This document shows positions 8,104 through 17,196 of a stretch of 64,000 bases of DNA, piece by piece (position 1 is the stretch's first letter; each line of letters begins with the position of its first letter). The DNA comes from Mycobacteriales bacterium (GTDB taxonomy: Bacteria > Actinomycetota > Actinomycetes > Mycobacteriales > SCTD01). The position numbers were made by a program, and so were the translations under genes. Location: assembly GCA_030447385.1 (NCBI GenBank), contig JAUJOY010000001.1, positions 809,629 to 873,628 of the forward strand. The letters run 5' to 3'. The notes below the pieces were generated by a model. The model ran no database searches and had not been told where the DNA came from. It saw only the letters and a list, made by a program, of their open reading frames with translations.

Positions 8104-8189
8104 GGGACCAGCCTGGCGAGCCGGACCGGCGCCGTCATCGCCTGCAGGGAGGCTCCTGGCGTACTGCCTGAGGCGTAGTCGCCGAGGTG

Positions 8190-8852
8190 TCAGGACCATC
8201 CCGGGCGGACCAGCCCGCTCTCGTATGCGAGCACTACCAGCTGGGCACGGTCGCGTACGCCCAGCTTGACCATCGCGCGGCTCACGTGGGTCTTCGCGGT
8301 CGTGGGGCTGACGAAGAGCCGCTCGGCGATCTCGTCGTTGGACAGCCCGGTGCCGGCCAGGGCCACCACTTGGCGCTCGCGCTCGGTCAGCCGCTCCAGG
8401 ACGTTCGACGGGGTCGGACTTCTCGCCCTGGAGGCGTACTCCTCGACGAGCCGGCGGGTCACGCTCGGTGAGAGCAGGGCGTCGCCGGCCGCCACGACGC
8501 GTACGGCTCGCAGCAGCTCGGCCGGCTCGCAGTCCTTGAGCAGGAAGCCGCCGGCGCCGGCACGCAGGGCTGCGAAGACGTACTCGTCGAGGGAGAACGT
8601 CGTCAGCACCAGGATGCGGGTCGCGGCCAGATCTGCGTCGGCGGCGATGCGCCGGGTCGCCGACAGCCCGTCCTCGACCGGCATGCGGATGTCCATGAGC
8701 ACCACGTCGGGGCGCAGCGCGCGGCACAGGTCCACCGCCTGCGCCCCGTCGCCGGCCTCCCCCACGACCTCGAGCCCCTCTGTGGCGTCCAGCAGGGCCC
8801 GGAAGCCGGCCCGTACGAGCGCCTGGTCGTCGACGAGGAGGACCCGGATCAT
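8190..8852 (-). CDS. NarL-family response regulator
   Basis: A 220-residue regulator. The receiver domain shows VDDQAL, phospho-acceptor Asp in VVLMDIRMPVEDG and Lys in GFLLKDCEP; the LuxR HTH shows LTERERQVVALAGTGLSNDEIA and FVSPTTAKTHVSRAMVKL. The ATG at 8852 overlaps the kinase stop by four bases. The ABC-2 transporter genes follow 86 bases downstream on the same strand and are its likely targets, as in many actinobacterial export modules. Confidence 0.94.
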   Translation of the reverse strand: MIRVLLVDDQALVRAGFRALLDATEGLEVVGEAGDGAQAVDLCRALRPDVVLMDIRMPVEDGLSATRRIAADADLAATRILVLTTFSLDEYVFAALRAGAGGFLLKDCEPAELLRAVRVVAAGDALLSPSVTRRLVEEYASRARSPTPSNVLERLTERERQVVALAGTGLSNDEIAERLFVSPTTAKTHVSRAMVKLGVRDRAQLVVLAYESGLVRPGWS

Positions 8853-9816
8853 GCGGGTCGGTCGGCGGAGGTCAGCTGCAGGGGGATCTCCGCGCGCACC
8901 GCGAAGCCGCCCTCAGGTCGTGCGTCGGCCGTCAGCTGTCCGCCGAGGGCGAGGACCCGCTCGCGCATGCCGCGCACTCCGTTGCCCTCGAGAACCGGAC
9001 CGGCGGCCACCCCGTCGTCGACCACCTCCACGGTGAGGGCGCTCCCGCCGTACGCGAGGCAGACCTGCGCAATGGCGGCCCGCGCGTGCCGCACGGTGTT
9101 GGTGAGGGCCTCCTGGACGAGCCGGTACGCCGCCAGCTCGACCTCGGGCGGCAGGGTCCGCACCTGCCCGCTGCGCGTCACCGTGACGGTCAGTGCGGGG
9201 CCGCTCGTGGAGCGCACGAGGGCGTCGACCTGGTGCAGCCCCGGGGTGGGTTCGAGTGGCAGGTCCTCCCCCTCGCGGCGCAGGGCGCCGACCGCAGCTC
9301 GAAGCTCGCGCATCCCCACGTCACTGGCGGCCGTGATGGCCTCCAGCGCGGTGCGCACCTGCTCCGGACGGCTGTCCATCAGGTGCAACGCGACGCCTGC
9401 CTGCACCCGGATGACGGAGATGCTGTGCGCGAGCACGTCGTGCAGCTCGCGGGCCATGACCAGCCGCTCCTCCACGGGCCGCTGCTGCTGCGCGAGCTCC
9501 TGCGCCTCGCGCAGCTCGGCCTGGCGGCGCCGGCGCAGCGAGATCAGCGCGACCACGACCGTGGCGAAGATGGCCGCACCGGGGTAGCCCAGGGAGAAGT
9601 AGGCGATCCCGGCCAGCACGCTCGCCCCGACCGTCAGCCAGGGTGCGCGGTGGCGCAGCGGGAGGGTCAGGGGGCCGGCGACGAGCAGCGCAGCCCGAGG
9701 GCGTCCAGGTCCGTGGCCGACTCGCCACGCTCGCCGCCGGCGTGGGCCGTGAACACCTGGAAGGCCGCCACCCCGGCGACCAGAGCGACCTCGCCCCAGA
9801 TGTCCTCCCGCTTCAC
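8849..9816 (-). pseudogene. Sensor histidine kinase (HisKA_3 type), one frameshift near the N-terminus
   Basis: From the GTG at 9816 the reading is VKREDIWGEVALVAGVAAFQ and on to about 9692, where the frame closes. The protein resumes in another frame with ALLVAGPLTLPLRHRAPWL and runs intact to 8849. The kinase core has the phospho-acceptor segment MARELHDVLAHSISVIRVQA and a HATPase domain (LVQEALTNTVRHA, VDDGVA, GNGVRGMRERV). One missing base at 9691-9693 would give a normal membrane-anchored NarL-type kinase of about 320 residues; the uninterrupted part is only 256 residues from 9619. TAGCGT 7 bases before 9816 supports that start. Partner of the overlapping response regulator. Confidence 0.8.
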
Positions 9817-9823
9817 GACCAGC

Positions 9824-9829
9824 ACGCTA
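9824..9829 (-). promoter_or_regulatory. -10 element TAGCGT for the sensor kinase gene
   Basis: On the minus strand TAGCGT is followed by 7 bases and then the GTG at 9816, consistent with a leaderless transcript of the kinase-regulator-transporter unit. Confidence 0.5.
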
Positions 9830-9925
9830 GGCCGCGCGACGGGGGCTGTCGTCGTCCGGCGGGAGCAGCCCCGGGGCCTTCCTTCGGAGGACGTTGCGTG
9901 GCCGCTCGTCGTTGCCGCCCGCTCC

Positions 9926-9931
9926 TAGACT
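9926..9931 (+). promoter_or_regulatory. -10 element TAGACT for pcrA
   Basis: TAGACT lies exactly 6 bases before the GTG at 9938, and the intervening GGAGCA is too close to act as a ribosome-binding site. Leaderless transcription of pcrA is the simplest reading. Confidence 0.55.
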
Positions 9932-9937
9932 GGAGCA

Positions 9938-12211
9938 GTGAGCGCCTCCACAGTCAGCACGCCCGCGGTCGAGCGGCTGCTCGAGGGGCTCAACCCGCAG
10001 CAGCGGGCCGCGGTGGTCCACGAGGGCGGGCCGCTGCTGATCGTCGCCGGAGCGGGTTCGGGCAAGACCAAGGCCCTCACCTCGCGGATCGCCTACCTGC
10101 TGGCCGCTCGCGGGGTGCAGCCGGGCGAGATTCTGGCGATCACCTTCACCAACAAGGCCGCGGGGGAGATGAAGGAGCGGGTGGCCGGCCTGGTCGGCGG
10201 CCGCGCCCGGGCGATGTGGGTGCTGACGTTCCACTCCGCGTGCGTGCGCATCCTGCGCGCCGAGGCCAAGAAGCTGGGCTTCACGAGCACGTTCTCCATC
10301 TACGACGCGGCCGACTCGCAGCGCCTGATGACGCTGGTGTGCCGTGACCTCGACCTGGATCCCAAGCGCTTCCCGGCGCGCTCGCTGAGCAACCAGGTGA
10401 GCGACCTGAAGAACGAGCTCGTCGACTGGGAGAGCGCGCGGGATCAGGCCGAGACCGTCATGGCCAAGCAGGTCGCGGAGGTCTACGCGACCTACCAGGC
10501 CCGGCTGCGCGAGGCCAACGCCCTCGACTTCGACGACCTCATCATGACCGCAGTGGCTCTGCTGCAGGCGTTTCCGGACGTCGCGGAGCACTACCGGCGG
10601 CGGTTCCGGCACGTCCTGGTCGACGAGTACCAGGACACCAACCACGCGCAGTACGTCCTGGTGCGCGAGCTGGTGGGCGCGGGGCGGGTCGAGGCCGTGC
10701 CCCAGGCCGAGCTGTGCGTGGTCGGAGATGCCGACCAGTCGATCTACGCGTTCCGCGGCGCCGACATCCGCAACATCCTCGACTTCGAGCTGGACTACCC
10801 CGACGCGACCACCGTGCTCCTGGAGCAGAACTACCGCTCCACCCAGACGATCCTCAGCGCGGCCAACGCGGTCATCGCCAAGAACCCGGCCCGCAAGGAC
10901 AAGCGGCTCTGGACCGATGCCGGTGACGGCGACAGGATCGTCGGCTACGTCGCGGACAACGAGCACGACGAGGCCGCCTTCGTGGCCGGCGAGGTCGACC
11001 GGCTCAGCGACGCGCACGGCGTACGCCCTCACCAGGTGGCGGTGTTCTACCGAACCAACGCCCAGTCCCGCTCCTTCGAGGAGGTCTTCATCCGGGTCGG
11101 CCTGCCGTACAAGGTGGTCGGGGGGGTGCGGTTCTACGAGCGCAAGGAGGTACGTGACGCGCTCGCCTACCTGCGCGTGCTGGCCAACCCGTCCGACACC
11201 GTCAGCCTGCGCCGGATCCTCAACACGCCTCGCCGCGGCATCGGCGACAAGGCCGAGCAGTGCCTGTCGCACTTCGCCGAGCGCGAGCGGGTGCCGTTCG
11301 GGGAGGCGCTGCGTCGGTGTGCCGAGGTCGGCGGCATGGCGGCCCGCAGCGCGAAGGCGGTCAGCGACTTCGCCGACCTGATGGACGAGCTGCGCGCGCT
11401 CGCGGTGGGCAACATGCCGCCGGCAGAGGTGCTCGAAGCGGTGCTGGACCGCACCGGCTACCTCGCGGAGCTGGCCGCCAGCACCGACCCCCAGGACGAG
11501 AGCCGGGTCGAGAACCTGTCCGAGCTCGTGGGTGTGGCGCGCGAGTTCAGCGAGCGGGTGCCCGACGGGGGCGTGACCGAGTTCCTGGAGCAGGTGTCCC
11601 TGGTGGCCGATGCCGACCAGGTGCCGGCGGAGCCGGCGGACGACGGCACGGGCGGCTCGGACGGGGTGGTCACCCTGATGACGCTGCACGCTGCGAAGGG
11701 CCTGGAGTACCCCGTCGTGTTCCTCACCGGGCTGGAGGACGGCGTCTTCCCGCACGAGCGGGTCTTCGGCGACAGCAAGGAGCTCGAGGAGGAGCGCCGG
11801 CTGGCGTACGTCGGCATCACCCGGGCCCGCCAGCGCCTCTACCTGTCCAGGGCGGCGATGCGCAGCGTGTGGGGACAGCTGCGCGCCAACCCCGCGTCGC
11901 GGTTCCTGGACGAGATCCCGGCCTCGCTCGTGGAGTGGCAGCGAGGGGAGTCCTCGGTCAGCGCGGCCCCTCCGGCGCTGAGCCGGGCGGCGGAGCGCGT
12001 GTCGGGTACGCCGCGCGGGCGCTCGGCCCCGGGCCTGCGGCCGATCCCGCTGCTGGAGATCGGTGACCGGGTGACCCACGACGCCTTCGGGCTCGGCACG
12101 GTGAGCGCGACGCGCGGGGCCGGTGACGGCGCGCAGGCGGAGGTGGACTTCGGCGGGGGCACGGGTGCCAAGTGGCTGCTGCTGCGGTACGCGCCGCTGG
12201 AGAAGCTGTAG
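9938..12211 (+). CDS. pcrA: ATP-dependent DNA helicase PcrA/UvrD
   Basis: A 757-residue superfamily-1A helicase that unwinds DNA 3' to 5' in repair and at stalled forks. Visible motifs: Q-motif LNPQQRAAV, Walker A AGAGSGKT (37-44), motif Ia ITFTNKAAGEMKERV, Walker B VDEYQDTN (about 228-235), motif III GDADQSIYAFRGA, motif IV EQNYRST, motif V MTLHAAKGLEYPVVFLTG and motif VI AYVGITRARQRLYL. The C-terminus ends in a Tudor/KOW-like patch (IGDRVTHDAFGLGTV), as in Gram-positive PcrA, which contacts RNA polymerase. The length is usual for the family. Divergent from the sensor kinase gene. Confidence 0.97.
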   Translation: MSASTVSTPAVERLLEGLNPQQRAAVVHEGGPLLIVAGAGSGKTKALTSRIAYLLAARGVQPGEILAITFTNKAAGEMKERVAGLVGGRARAMWVLTFHSACVRILRAEAKKLGFTSTFSIYDAADSQRLMTLVCRDLDLDPKRFPARSLSNQVSDLKNELVDWESARDQAETVMAKQVAEVYATYQARLREANALDFDDLIMTAVALLQAFPDVAEHYRRRFRHVLVDEYQDTNHAQYVLVRELVGAGRVEAVPQAELCVVGDADQSIYAFRGADIRNILDFELDYPDATTVLLEQNYRSTQTILSAANAVIAKNPARKDKRLWTDAGDGDRIVGYVADNEHDEAAFVAGEVDRLSDAHGVRPHQVAVFYRTNAQSRSFEEVFIRVGLPYKVVGGVRFYERKEVRDALAYLRVLANPSDTVSLRRILNTPRRGIGDKAEQCLSHFAERERVPFGEALRRCAEVGGMAARSAKAVSDFADLMDELRALAVGNMPPAEVLEAVLDRTGYLAELAASTDPQDESRVENLSELVGVAREFSERVPDGGVTEFLEQVSLVADADQVPAEPADDGTGGSDGVVTLMTLHAAKGLEYPVVFLTGLEDGVFPHERVFGDSKELEEERRLAYVGITRARQRLYLSRAAMRSVWGQLRANPASRFLDEIPASLVEWQRGESSVSAAPPALSRAAERVSGTPRGRSAPGLRPIPLLEIGDRVTHDAFGLGTVSATRGAGDGAQAEVDFGGGTGAKWLLLRYAPLEKL

Positions 12212-12317
12212 CGGTTGGGCGGGGCTGGGCCTGGGGCTGGGGCTGGACCGGCGCAGCGACAGGCCAGGACGGCGCGCAGGCGCCATGCCGGAAGTGGCGA
12301 AGGCGCACACTCGCCCC

Positions 12318-12878
12318 ATGACGACCGCACGGGGAGCGCAGCCGGTGCTGACGGGGTCGAAGGTCCTGCTCCGTCCCTGGACACCCGCCGATGCCGGGGA
12401 CGTCTTCGCGGCCTGCCAGGACGTCGAGATCCAGCGGTGGACGACGATCCCGTCCCCGTACACCCAGGCGGATGCCGTTGCGTACGTCAGCGAGGTGGCT
12501 CCCGCGCTCTGGGCGCAGGGGGGCGCGGTGTTCGCCGTCATCGACAGAGCGACCGGCGCTCTGGCGGGGAGCATCGGCGCACACGGCATCCGCGACGGCG
12601 TCGCCCACGTCGGCTACTGGACCGTGCCGGCCGTACGCGGGCGGGGCCTTGCCAGTGACGCGCTGCGCACCCTCACCGGCTGGTTCCTGCGGGAGGGCGG
12701 CACCGCGCGTGTCGAGCTGGTCGTGGAGCCCACCAACGCCGGATCGGTCCGCGTCGCGGAGGCGGCGGGTTTCCTGAGGGAAGGGCTGCTGCGGCAGCGC
12801 TTGGTCCTTCGCGGACGCCGGGCCGATGTAGCCATGTACTCGATGCTGCCCACCGACATCGCAGCAGCCGGACTGTGA
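12318..12878 (+). CDS. GNAT family N-acetyltransferase (RimJ/RimL-like)
   Basis: A 186-residue protein beginning VLLRPWTPADAGDVFAAC, typical of the RimJ/RimL branch. Acetyl-CoA-binding motif A lies in VGYWTVPAVRGRGLASDAL (V-x-x-xx-RGxGxA pattern), followed by NAGSVRVAEAAGFLREG. It probably acetylates a protein N-terminus or small amine; the substrate is unknown. I chose the ATG at 12318; an in-frame ATG 33 bases upstream is possible. It lies 106 bases after pcrA behind a G-rich spacer with GGGGCTGG repeats. Confidence 0.88.
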   Translation: MTTARGAQPVLTGSKVLLRPWTPADAGDVFAACQDVEIQRWTTIPSPYTQADAVAYVSEVAPALWAQGGAVFAVIDRATGALAGSIGAHGIRDGVAHVGYWTVPAVRGRGLASDALRTLTGWFLREGGTARVELVVEPTNAGSVRVAEAAGFLREGLLRQRLVLRGRRADVAMYSMLPTDIAAAGL

Positions 12879-13037
12879 GCAGGGGGCGGTAGGCCGGGTC
12901 AGGTCGGCGGCATCGGCTGCCTCCACGCCTCTGCTGCCCGCCGGACCCTCCACAGATCTGGCTCGACCCTTGTGCTGCGGGCCATCGTGTGCTGGCGAAA
13001 TCGCCTGGTGGCGAACCGGATTCGTCCTGTGGGCTGC

Positions 13038-13081
13038 TTGTCAGCTGCGGCAGGACCGAGTACATTCGAACACACGATCGA
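13038..13081 (+). promoter_or_regulatory. Promoter with overlapping LexA-like (SOS) box
   Basis: TTGTCA (13038-13043), a 17-base spacer and TACATT (13061-13066) form a good sigma-70-type promoter. TCGAAC-ACAC-GATCGA (13066-13081) overlaps the -10 and start region and matches the actinobacterial SOS box TCGAAC-N4-GTTCGA with one mismatch, so LexA binding would block transcription. The controlled gene is the DUF222/HNH gene starting at 13109 with a GGAGG ribosome-binding site. Confidence 0.65.
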
Positions 13082-13108
13082 ACAGCGGTCGGGTCTGGAG
13101 GGGGTGGT

Positions 13109-14580
13109 GTGGTGGCGGTGATCCTCGACCTCCCGCCCGCGCCGGTGGTCCTGTCGCCCCCTGCGCAGGCGCTGGTCGATGCGGTCGAAGCGGTCGGGGC
13201 ACAAAGCCCGGCCGGGCTGCCCGAGGGGCAGGCGCTGGCGGAGGCCGCGGTGCTGCTCGGGCAGCTGGAGGCCTTGCACGCGGTGGTACTCGCCAGTCGC
13301 CGATGTTGACCGCCGCCAGCTGCACACCCTGCACGGCGCGGCCACCACCGGCTCGTGGGTCGCGGCGCAGCAGACCAGCCTGGACCGGGGCCAGGTCGCG
13401 CTGGCCCGGCGGCTGGGGACCTACCGACGCTGACCGCCGCGGTCACCACCGGCGCTCTGCCGGTGAGCGCGGCGCAACGGGTCGCCGCGGCCCTCGGGAA
13501 GCTCCGCCGGCACGTCGACCGCCCGGATGGGCTCATCGACGGTCAGGACGGCCGTGCGGTGGTGACCGCGGTCCTCGTCGACGGCATTCGCCAGCTGATC
13601 TGCGAGGCCCACGGTGGCCTGGACGAGCACAGCCCGCCGCTCGCTGAGCTGAGCGGGCAGCTGAGCGCGATCGCCGCCCAGCCGGACGGTGAGCTGGCCT
13701 GGTTGGAGGCCGGGCTGGTGCTGCTCGCCGCCCACCCGAACCGGCTCTGCTGCCCTCGGCGCTGGCCCGGCTGCTCGACGCGATCCTGCCAGGCGAGCTG
13801 GAACGCCGGGCCGCTGACGGGCACACCAACCGGGGATTCGGGTTGCGCCGCAACCCCCACGGCTCCGGATGGACGCTGCGCCACGCAGAGCTGGACCTCG
13901 AATGCGGGGAGCTGCTGTTCACCGTGCTGCAGGCCGAGCTCGCCGCCGATCCGGACAACCCGGTCGACACCGCGAAGTACGCCGAGCTGCGCATGGACGG
14001 CTGGACGTCGGCGGAGGACCTGCCCGCCTGCGGCGGCCCCCGTTCGGTCCGGCAACGCCACCACGACGCGCTCAAGAACGCCCTGCGGCGCTACCTCGAC
14101 AGCGGGATCACCGGCCTGCGGGACAAGATCGTGCCGCACGTGAACGTCACCGTGGGGCTGGAGCTGCTCGCCGGTGCCCCCGGCGCCCTGCCGGCGACGG
14201 GTGGCTCCGGCACGAGCCTGCCGCGCAGCCTGGTGAGCCGATGGGTGTGTGACAGCACCCTCACCCGATTCGTGCTCAGCCTGGGCCGCAAGGTGATCGA
14301 GACCAGCCACACCGCCCGCACCCTCAAGCTCCACGAACGGCGGGCCAAGCTGATCGAGACCGGCGGTCGGTGCCAAGCCGCCGGCTGCCCCCGCGGCCCC
14401 GGGCACCGGCTCACCCCGCACCACGCCAACCCCTGGGCGACCTGCGGCTCGACCAGCCTCCAGGACACCGTCATGTTCTGCGAACAGACCCACCACCACC
14501 TGCACACCGGCCGGATCATCCGACTACGCGACGGCCGATGGCTGGGGCCGCGCTGCTGGGTCGACGGCCCCGATGGATGA
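13109..14580 (+). pseudogene. DUF222 / HNH endonuclease (13E12-type), three frameshifts
   Basis: Reconstructs as a protein of about 490 residues: an N-terminal DUF222 helical domain and a C-terminal HNH nuclease domain with CQAAGCP, then LTPHHANPW and a His-rich end QTHHHLHTG. The reading frame changes near 13295-13305 (stop at 13307), near 13420-13422 (one base missing before CTACCG) and near 13738-13741 (one base missing). Each piece matches the expected family sequence, for example DVDRRQLHTLHGAATTGSWV, ALPVSAAQRVAAAL and ALLPSALARLLDAIL. The GTG at 13109 follows GGAGG. Either a decaying gene or a cluster of sequence errors. The nuclease domain is complete in the last piece (from about 13742). 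Confidence 0.8.
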
Positions 14581-14654
14581 GGTGCGGGGGTAGCGACGCG
14601 GGGAGGCACGTCCCGCCGCCGGTTCGGCCGTGCGCCGCCGCCGACGCGCCTCGC

Positions 14655-15500
14655 TCAGACGGTGATGCCCCGCGCGCGCAGCCAGGGGGCGGGGTTGATC
14701 GGCACGTCGTTGATGCGGATCTCGAAGTGCAGGTGCGGGCCGGTGGACTGGCCCGTGCTGCCCTCCTTGCCGATCTGCTGGCCGGCGTCGACCTTCTCAC
14801 CCGGGTTGACCGACAGGACGCTCATGTGGGCGTAGACCGAGACGGTGCCGTCGCCGTGCAACAGGCGGATGGTTCGGCCGTAACCGTTCTCGCTCTTCGC
14901 GGACACCACCGTGGCGTCCGTGACCGCGCGGATCGGCGCACCCATGCCGGCCGCGAGGTCGATCCCGCCGTGCAGGCGTCCCCAGCGCCGACCGTACGGC
15001 GAGGTGAGGCGGCCGATGGCGGGCCGCACGAACTTGGCCCCGTTGACGACGACGGCCTCCACGGCCGAGTCCCGGTCGCGCGAGGCGCGCTCTGCCGGGC
15101 GGTTCGGGGCCGCGGGAGCCGGAGCTGCAGCCGCCGGAGCCGCCGGAGCGGCCAGAGGGGCCGGAGCGCCCGGCACTGCGGCCGCAGGGTCCGCAACCGG
15201 AGCCGGGGCTGCGGCGGCCGCTGGGGCGGCCGCGGCGGCCCCCTTCTGCAGGGCCGACATCAGCTCGAGGTTGGCGCTCGCAGGCGCAGCCAGGACAACC
15301 GGGCCCAGCACGTCCGCAGCACTCACCCGGGGCGCGCGCTCTGCCGCGGACGCGGGCAGGACAGCCAGGCCGGCGAAAGCGGCTCCGGCAGCGGCCAGGA
15401 GGACGCCGGGCAGCATCACTGCGCGGGTGCGGGAAGGGTCTCGAGGGGCGGCGTGGCGCGGCCGCGACTGCTGCGAGGGCAAGAGAGAGAGCTCCATCAT
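14655..15500 (-). CDS. Secreted M23 (LytM) metallopeptidase
   Basis: A 281-residue exported cell-wall hydrolase. After a basic N-terminus a signal peptide ends around LAVLPASA-AERA (about residue 52); a long Ala/Pro-rich linker follows (about 85-130), then a LytM domain. Zinc-binding motifs HGGIDLA (HxxxD) and HLHFE (HxH) are present, with SPYGRRWGRLHGG and GSTGQSTGPHLHF typical of active M23 enzymes. It should cut peptide crossbridges in peptidoglycan, or act as an amidase activator. Two tandem ATGs (15500 and 15497) are possible starts. Confidence 0.93.
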   Translation of the reverse strand: MMELSLLPSQQSRPRHAAPRDPSRTRAVMLPGVLLAAAGAAFAGLAVLPASAAERAPRVSAADVLGPVVLAAPASANLELMSALQKGAAAAAPAAAAAPAPVADPAAAVPGAPAPLAAPAAPAAAAPAPAAPNRPAERASRDRDSAVEAVVVNGAKFVRPAIGRLTSPYGRRWGRLHGGIDLAAGMGAPIRAVTDATVVSAKSENGYGRTIRLLHGDGTVSVYAHMSVLSVNPGEKVDAGQQIGKEGSTGQSTGPHLHFEIRINDVPINPAPWLRARGITV

Positions 15501-15515
15501 CGGGGGGCAGGACAG

Positions 15516-15543
15516 CCGAAGGAAGCCCTCTACCGGGCTTCGG
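15516..15543 (-). promoter_or_regulatory. Hairpin in the 5' leader of the M23 peptidase gene
   Basis: GAAGCCC (15522-15528) and GGGCTTC (15535-15541) form a 7-bp stem with a 6-base loop; CCGAAG (15516-15521) can alternatively pair with CTTCGG (15538-15543). It sits 15-45 bases before the start codon, within a 227-base gene-free stretch (15501-15727) that otherwise shows only A/T-richer promoter-like sequence (15600-15645). It may affect translation. I could not match it to the ydaO/c-di-AMP riboswitch consensus. Confidence 0.35.
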
Positions 15544-15727
15544 TTGGCTTCTTGCGTCGAGCTGGTGCTTCTACCGGCAACGGGAACATGGCGAGCCGGT
15601 TGTTACGCGGACGTTATCGCCAACTGCGTGTAAGAGCAAAAAGTCCGGGTGTGGGGTAGCTCATGACCCTGTCCGGAGCCGGAGCGGGTTGCCCCGACAG
15701 GCGGCACACCGCGGGCCGCCAGCTGGG

Positions 15728-16681
15728 TCACAGCGCGAACGGGACGGTCGCGGACCACCGTACCTGCCGCCGCTGCACTCGCTCGGGGCCCTCGGCCACC
15801 AGGCCGCGCAAGCGGCGCGCCACCTCTGCGGGCGAGGGCGTCACGATCGCGTCGACCACGCCGAGGGCAAGGCTGTCCGCAGGTGTGAGGCGCAGCAGGT
15901 CGGCGCACTGCGGCGGCGGGCGGCGCAACGTCGCCGCAGCGCCCTCGGGGCCGATCGCGGCGAGGTAGGCATCCGGCGTCATCAGCACCAGGTCGGCGGC
16001 GGCCGCGGCCACCGCTCCGCCCGATCCCCCCTCGCCGTGCACGAGGGCGAGCGTCGGCGCACGGCAGGTGAGCAGGGCATCCAGCGCCTCGCCGATGGCT
16101 GGTGCCAGCCCCGCCTTCTCCGCCGCCGGCCCCGGGTCGGCGCCCGGGGTGTCCACCAGCGAGAGCACCGGGATCCCCAGCCGGTCGGCGAGGCGGTAGC
16201 CCCGGGCCGCCAGCCGGTAGCCCTCCGGTGTCGGCCGCCCACCGATATCTCGGCGGCGACGGCCACTCCGACGACAGACGACGCCACCGGTCGTCGGGGC
16301 GTCGGCGACCGACAGGTGCGGCAGGCGCGCCTCGGCGAGCTCGAGAAGAGCCAAGCGGGCGCGGGGGATGCCGACCAGCGCGGCCACCCCCTCCTGCAGG
16401 CGGGTGCCCCCCCACCGGACCAGCGTCAGGAGCGGGACGCGCAGGCGTACCGCCTCCCGGGCTGCAGCCACGAGCGCCGTGGCGTCGTCCTCGCCGAAGC
16501 TGCCCCCGAAGACGCCGAAGTCCCAGACCGCGGCGATGATCCCGGAGCGCAGCCGCCACACGCCGACGGCCTGGCGCGGCGTGTAGCCCGGCCACGCGAT
16601 CGGGTTGCGCCCGGCCGCGGGGACGTCCACGGCGCTGGCCCCCTCCAGCACGGGCAGGCGCCAGTCCGGGGTGTCGCTCAT
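15728..16681 (-). CDS. Acetyl-CoA carboxylase carboxyltransferase-like protein, apparently internally deleted
   Basis: A 317-residue protein with two half-domains of the fused carboxyltransferase family. The N-terminal half (to about residue 120) has [30 protein letters not shown] and DAPTTGGV. The C-terminal half has [30 protein letters not shown] and HGEGGSGGA. Known fused proteins run about 450-500 residues; here the two halves meet through a short basic segment, [14 protein letters not shown], with no room for the end of the first domain and the start of the second. An internal deletion or assembly collapse is likely, so activity is doubtful. Divergent from the B12-binding mutase subunit gene, with 49 bases between them. 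Confidence 0.7.
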   Translation of the reverse strand: MSDTPDWRLPVLEGASAVDVPAAGRNPIAWPGYTPRQAVGVWRLRSGIIAAVWDFGVFGGSFGEDDATALVAAAREAVRLRVPLLTLVRWGGTRLQEGVAALVGIPRARLALLELAEARLPHLSVADAPTTGGVVCRRSGRRRRDIGGRPTPEGYRLAARGYRLADRLGIPVLSLVDTPGADPGPAAEKAGLAPAIGEALDALLTCRAPTLALVHGEGGSGGAVAAAAADLVLMTPDAYLAAIGPEGAAATLRRPPPQCADLLRLTPADSLALGVVDAIVTPSPAEVARRLRGLVAEGPERVQRRQVRWSATVPFAL

Positions 16682-16730
16682 GGCCGCGTATCCTCCCAGG
16701 GGACAGCCAGCTTGCTTCTCCGGAGGCCAC

Positions 16731-17144
16731 GTGAGCAGTACCGGCCGCATCCGCGTCGTCGTCGCGAAGCCCGGCCTGGACGGCCACGACCGCGGGGCCA
16801 AGGTGGTGGCGCGTGCGCTGCGCGACGCGGGCATGGAGGTGATCTACACCGGGCTGCACCAGACCCCGGAGCAGATCGTCGAGACCACCATCCAGGAGGA
16901 CGCCGACTGCGTGGGCCTGTCCGTGCTGTCCGGGGCCCACATGACGCTGTTCGCCAAGGTGATGGAGCTGCTCGCGGAGCGCGGGGCGGAGGACGTCGTC
17001 GTGTTCGGCGGCGGGATCATCCCGGAGGACGACATCGCGCTGCTGGCCGACCTCGGGGTGGCCAAGGTGTTCACCCCCGGTGCGACCACGCAGTCGATCG
17101 TCGAGTGGGTGCGGGCCAACGTGGGGGCACCGGCGGCTACCTGA
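16731..17144 (+). CDS. Methylmalonyl-CoA mutase small (cobalamin-binding) subunit
   Basis: A 137-residue stand-alone B12-binding domain. Hallmarks: [15 protein letters not shown], containing DxHxxG whose His is the lower cobalt ligand, [12 protein letters not shown] (SxL) and [12 protein letters not shown] (GG). The length equals the B12 domain found at the C-terminus of full-length mutases. It probably pairs with the catalytic subunit at 39458, which lacks this domain. The GTG at 16731 follows CGGAGG. Its product pathway fits the neighbour: mutase makes succinyl-CoA, and sucC starts 52 bases downstream. Confidence 0.9.
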   Translation: MSSTGRIRVVVAKPGLDGHDRGAKVVARALRDAGMEVIYTGLHQTPEQIVETTIQEDADCVGLSVLSGAHMTLFAKVMELLAERGAEDVVVFGGGIIPEDDIALLADLGVAKVFTPGATTQSIVEWVRANVGAPAAT

Positions 17145-17196
17145 GGGGCCGGTCGTTACCCTCGCGGCACCCCGTTCCGCGCAGACAGGACGCCCT

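Noticed and set aside
12212..12260. G-rich GGGGCTGG repeats after pcrA as a regulatory repeat
   Set aside because: Only two to three imperfect copies in a 106-base spacer of a very GC-rich genome; expected by chance.
9827..12589. 920-codon minus-strand frame across pcrA
   Set aside because: PcrA on the plus strand has every helicase motif; the antisense frame is low-complexity and has no recognised domain.
15501..15727. ydaO-type c-di-AMP riboswitch before the M23 gene
   Set aside because: The conserved GGGGGA and GGGTGAA-type segments of the motif could not be found on the minus strand.
16605..16730. Longer N-terminus for the B12-binding subunit
   Set aside because: The extension overlaps the divergent carboxyltransferase start, while the GTG at 16731 has a good CGGAGG site and matches the family's N-terminus.
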